Translations under genes and position numbers: made by a program | Notes under the pieces: model-generated | Told to the model about the DNA's origin: nothing | Database searches by the model: none | The model's input: the letters and a program-made list of their open reading frames with translations, nothing else | Part shown: one piece after another, positions 62,483-64,000 of the stretch | Numbering within the stretch: position 1 is the stretch's first letter | Layout of the letters: every line of letters starts with the position of its first letter | Origin: G963677185 sp963677185 | GTDB taxonomy: Bacteria > Bacillota > Syntrophomonadia > Syntrophomonadales > Syntrophomonadaceae | Length of the DNA stretch: 64,000 nucleotides | NCBI GenBank assembly: GCA_963677185.1 | Contig: OY781889.1 | Location: 992,001-1,056,000, forward strand | Direction: 5' to 3'

Positions 62483-64000
62483 ATGAATAACATGATGGAC
62501 AAACATTCTGCTTTAAAACCTGAAAGTGATGCCATAAATGAGGTTCAGTTCGATTGGATAGAAAAGCTGGGGAACTATCCCGCCCGCGCAGCATTAATAG
62601 CACTTGCCCTGGCCGTTTTGGTCCTGCTGCTGGCATTTATAACCAGAAACAGTATCCTGGAAAGCTATCAGGATGCCGATCGCGCTGCCCTCGACCATAA
62701 TACCCGGATGATGCGCCTTATGATTGAACAGGAAATGCAAAATGTCGGACAGCTCACTAACGATGGGGCTGTCTGGGATGATACCTACCAGTTTATTCAG
62801 GATGGCAACCAGGAATATATTGATGCCAACTTAAAATATGAACTGGAAACTGAAGATGTTGATATTGATTTAATTGCCCTGTACGATTTGCAGGGCAAGC
62901 TGGTTTATGGAGATGCGACCGGTCCCAGCCTTGATTTGGACAGCCCCTGGTTCAAGGAAACGGTATTGACCAGTGCGTATCTTAATAATACGGGCTTGCT
63001 TGCTACCGGCGCTGATCCATTGATGATATCTATGTATCCGATTTTGCCCAGTTCGGGCGAAGGATACAGCCGTGGCACCCTTGTTATGGGACGCTATATG
63101 GATACAGCCTGGCAGGATAATTTGCTAAACGAACGGGATATCAACCTGGAGCTGGTTGATGAACCGACCCTGGCGGCCAGGCTGGGAGATACAGGGGCTG
63201 CCGAAGTGAAAAGTGCTGATTACTTTCTGGAAGAGCTGGACCCTGGTGCTTCCCTGGTATACTTCGGTATGCCGGATCTTCGAGGCAGGCAGATAACGAT
63301 GGTCTTTCCCTGGTCACGGCAGATTTTATCCACCAGCACCAGGATGGTTGATTTTGCAATTGCAGCGATAAGCGCTGCCCTGGTAACCGTAATATTAATG
63401 TTTATAGCCGGATTTACCGTGTATTCCAGGAAAATAGGGCGGAGCAGAAAGCTGTTGGCTGATGCCTTAAGGGAACGCACTCGCGAACTGTCTGATAGTG
63501 AAAAACGGCATCGCGCCATTTTCGATAATTCACCGATCGGCATTGCCTACGTAAACAGCCAGGGAATCGTAATAGATGTCAATCCGAGCATGATTGCCAT
63601 TCTGGGTCAAAGCGCCGATTATTTGATCGGTTCATCCCTTAACGAGAGGTTCAGGGGACAGGAACTCAGCGAAATGTTTAATACCGCCGTGTTAGGAATC
63701 ACTATTCGCACCGATACCGAATATTTTAGAAAAAAGGATCAGAAAAACATTTTTGTTAATACCGTATTCCGCCCCATTGAATCAGACCAGTTTCCATCGG
63801 ATGTCCTGGTTATGGCTGAAGATGTAACCGAGCGCAAGCGGGATGAGGTTGACCTGCGCCAGCTCTATACGGCCGTGGAGAGCAGTCCAGTAGCTGTCGT
63901 AGTAAATGGTATTGATGGTTATATTAAATATGCCAACCGATTTTATTCATTAGTAAGTGGTTACAGCCTTGAAGAGACCGTGGGGCAGAGGCACGACATT
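62483..64000 (+). CDS. Membrane sensor with CHASE4 and PAS domains, cut by window edge
   Basis: The frame opens at ATG 62483 and stays open to the right edge (506 codons visible). A short cytoplasmic start leads into a membrane helix (~36-55; ARAALIALALAVLVLLL). A CHASE4-like extracytoplasmic domain follows (~60-270), with the telling NDGAVWDDTYQFIQDGN and a run of DVDIDLIALYD. A second membrane helix (~285-310) precedes a PAS domain (~340-450; AIFDNSPIGIAYVNSQGIV) and the start of a second PAS (AVESSPVAVVVNGIDGYIKY). The output domain (histidine kinase, GGDEF or EAL) lies beyond the window. Confidence 0.82.
   Translation, partial: MNNMMDKHSALKPESDAINEVQFDWIEKLGNYPARAALIALALAVLVLLLAFITRNSILESYQDADRAALDHNTRMMRLMIEQEMQNVGQLTNDGAVWDDTYQFIQDGNQEYIDANLKYELETEDVDIDLIALYDLQGKLVYGDATGPSLDLDSPWFKETVLTSAYLNNTGLLATGADPLMISMYPILPSSGEGYSRGTLVMGRYMDTAWQDNLLNERDINLELVDEPTLAARLGDTGAAEVKSADYFLEELDPGASLVYFGMPDLRGRQITMVFPWSRQILSTSTRMVDFAIAAISAALVTVILMFIAGFTVYSRKIGRSRKLLADALRERTRELSDSEKRHRAIFDNSPIGIAYVNSQGIVIDVNPSMIAILGQSADYLIGSSLNERFRGQELSEMFNTAVLGITIRTDTEYFRKKDQKNIFVNTVFRPIESDQFPSDVLVMAEDVTERKRDEVDLRQLYTAVESSPVAVVVNGIDGYIKYANRFYSLVSGYSLEETVGQRHDI

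Overview
The window looks like a chromosomal segment of a Gram-positive anaerobe of the Bacillota, probably class Clostridia. The reasons are: strong AGGAGG-type ribosome binding sites, TTGACA/TATAAT promoters and frequent GTG/TTG starts; a SCIFF peptide with its radical SAM maturase (close to universal in Clostridia); two ABC-F ATPases, hemolysin III and RlmH; and many sensory proteins (two-component pair, HD-GYP, soluble chemoreceptor, CHASE4/PAS sensor). A Syntrophomonas-like lineage is a guess only.

Left arm (1-26.4 kb): mostly ordinary accessory and housekeeping genes. These are an edge-truncated unknown, an MFS exporter, an opine-dehydrogenase-like enzyme, and an ABC-F resistance-type ATPase with a leader peptide and intrinsic attenuator. 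Then come a DEDDh exonuclease, hemolysin III, a lipoprotein serine hydrolase, a small membrane protein, a YkpA/YbiT-like ABC-F, and a MerR regulator (with a BmrR-type 19-bp-spacer promoter) divergent from an alpha/beta hydrolase. Next are a secreted beta-helix protein, a four-repeat secreted protein beside a two-component system, a membrane metallophosphoesterase, an HD protein, a TadG-like pilin-locus protein, a strong promoter followed by a structured region and two tiny ORFs, an HD-GYP phosphodiesterase and a nuclease lipoprotein.

Defence region (26.4-46.4 kb): a frameshifted relic resembling an Mrr N-terminal domain precedes a complete type I-E CRISPR-Cas operon (cas3-cse1-cse2-cas7-cas5-cas6e-cas1-cas2). 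The Cas2 is fused to a DEDDh (DnaQ-like) exonuclease. Only 30 bp separate that gene from a very long array: 143 repeats and 142 spacers by my count, 61-bp period, 8.7 kb. Nearly every spacer unit begins with T or C, and two overlapping spacers imply an AAC protospacer flank. The array runs into an ISLre2-like transposase relic, then a ~200-nt sequence with four nested helices (a candidate structured RNA), then a DUF6883-DUF4926-like gene pair that may be a toxin-immunity pair.

Right arm (46.4-64 kb): a MacA/MacB-type efflux operon, a membrane-anchored trypsin-like protease, a STAS protein fused to a kinase-like domain, a LysE exporter, tRNA-Asp and tRNA-Gly, the SCIFF locus, a LysM/G5/M23 cell-wall peptidase, thioredoxin reductase-like protein, murA, rlmH, a DUF503 protein, a soluble chemoreceptor and an edge-truncated CHASE4/PAS sensor. 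All functional calls come from reading motifs by eye; no database search was run.
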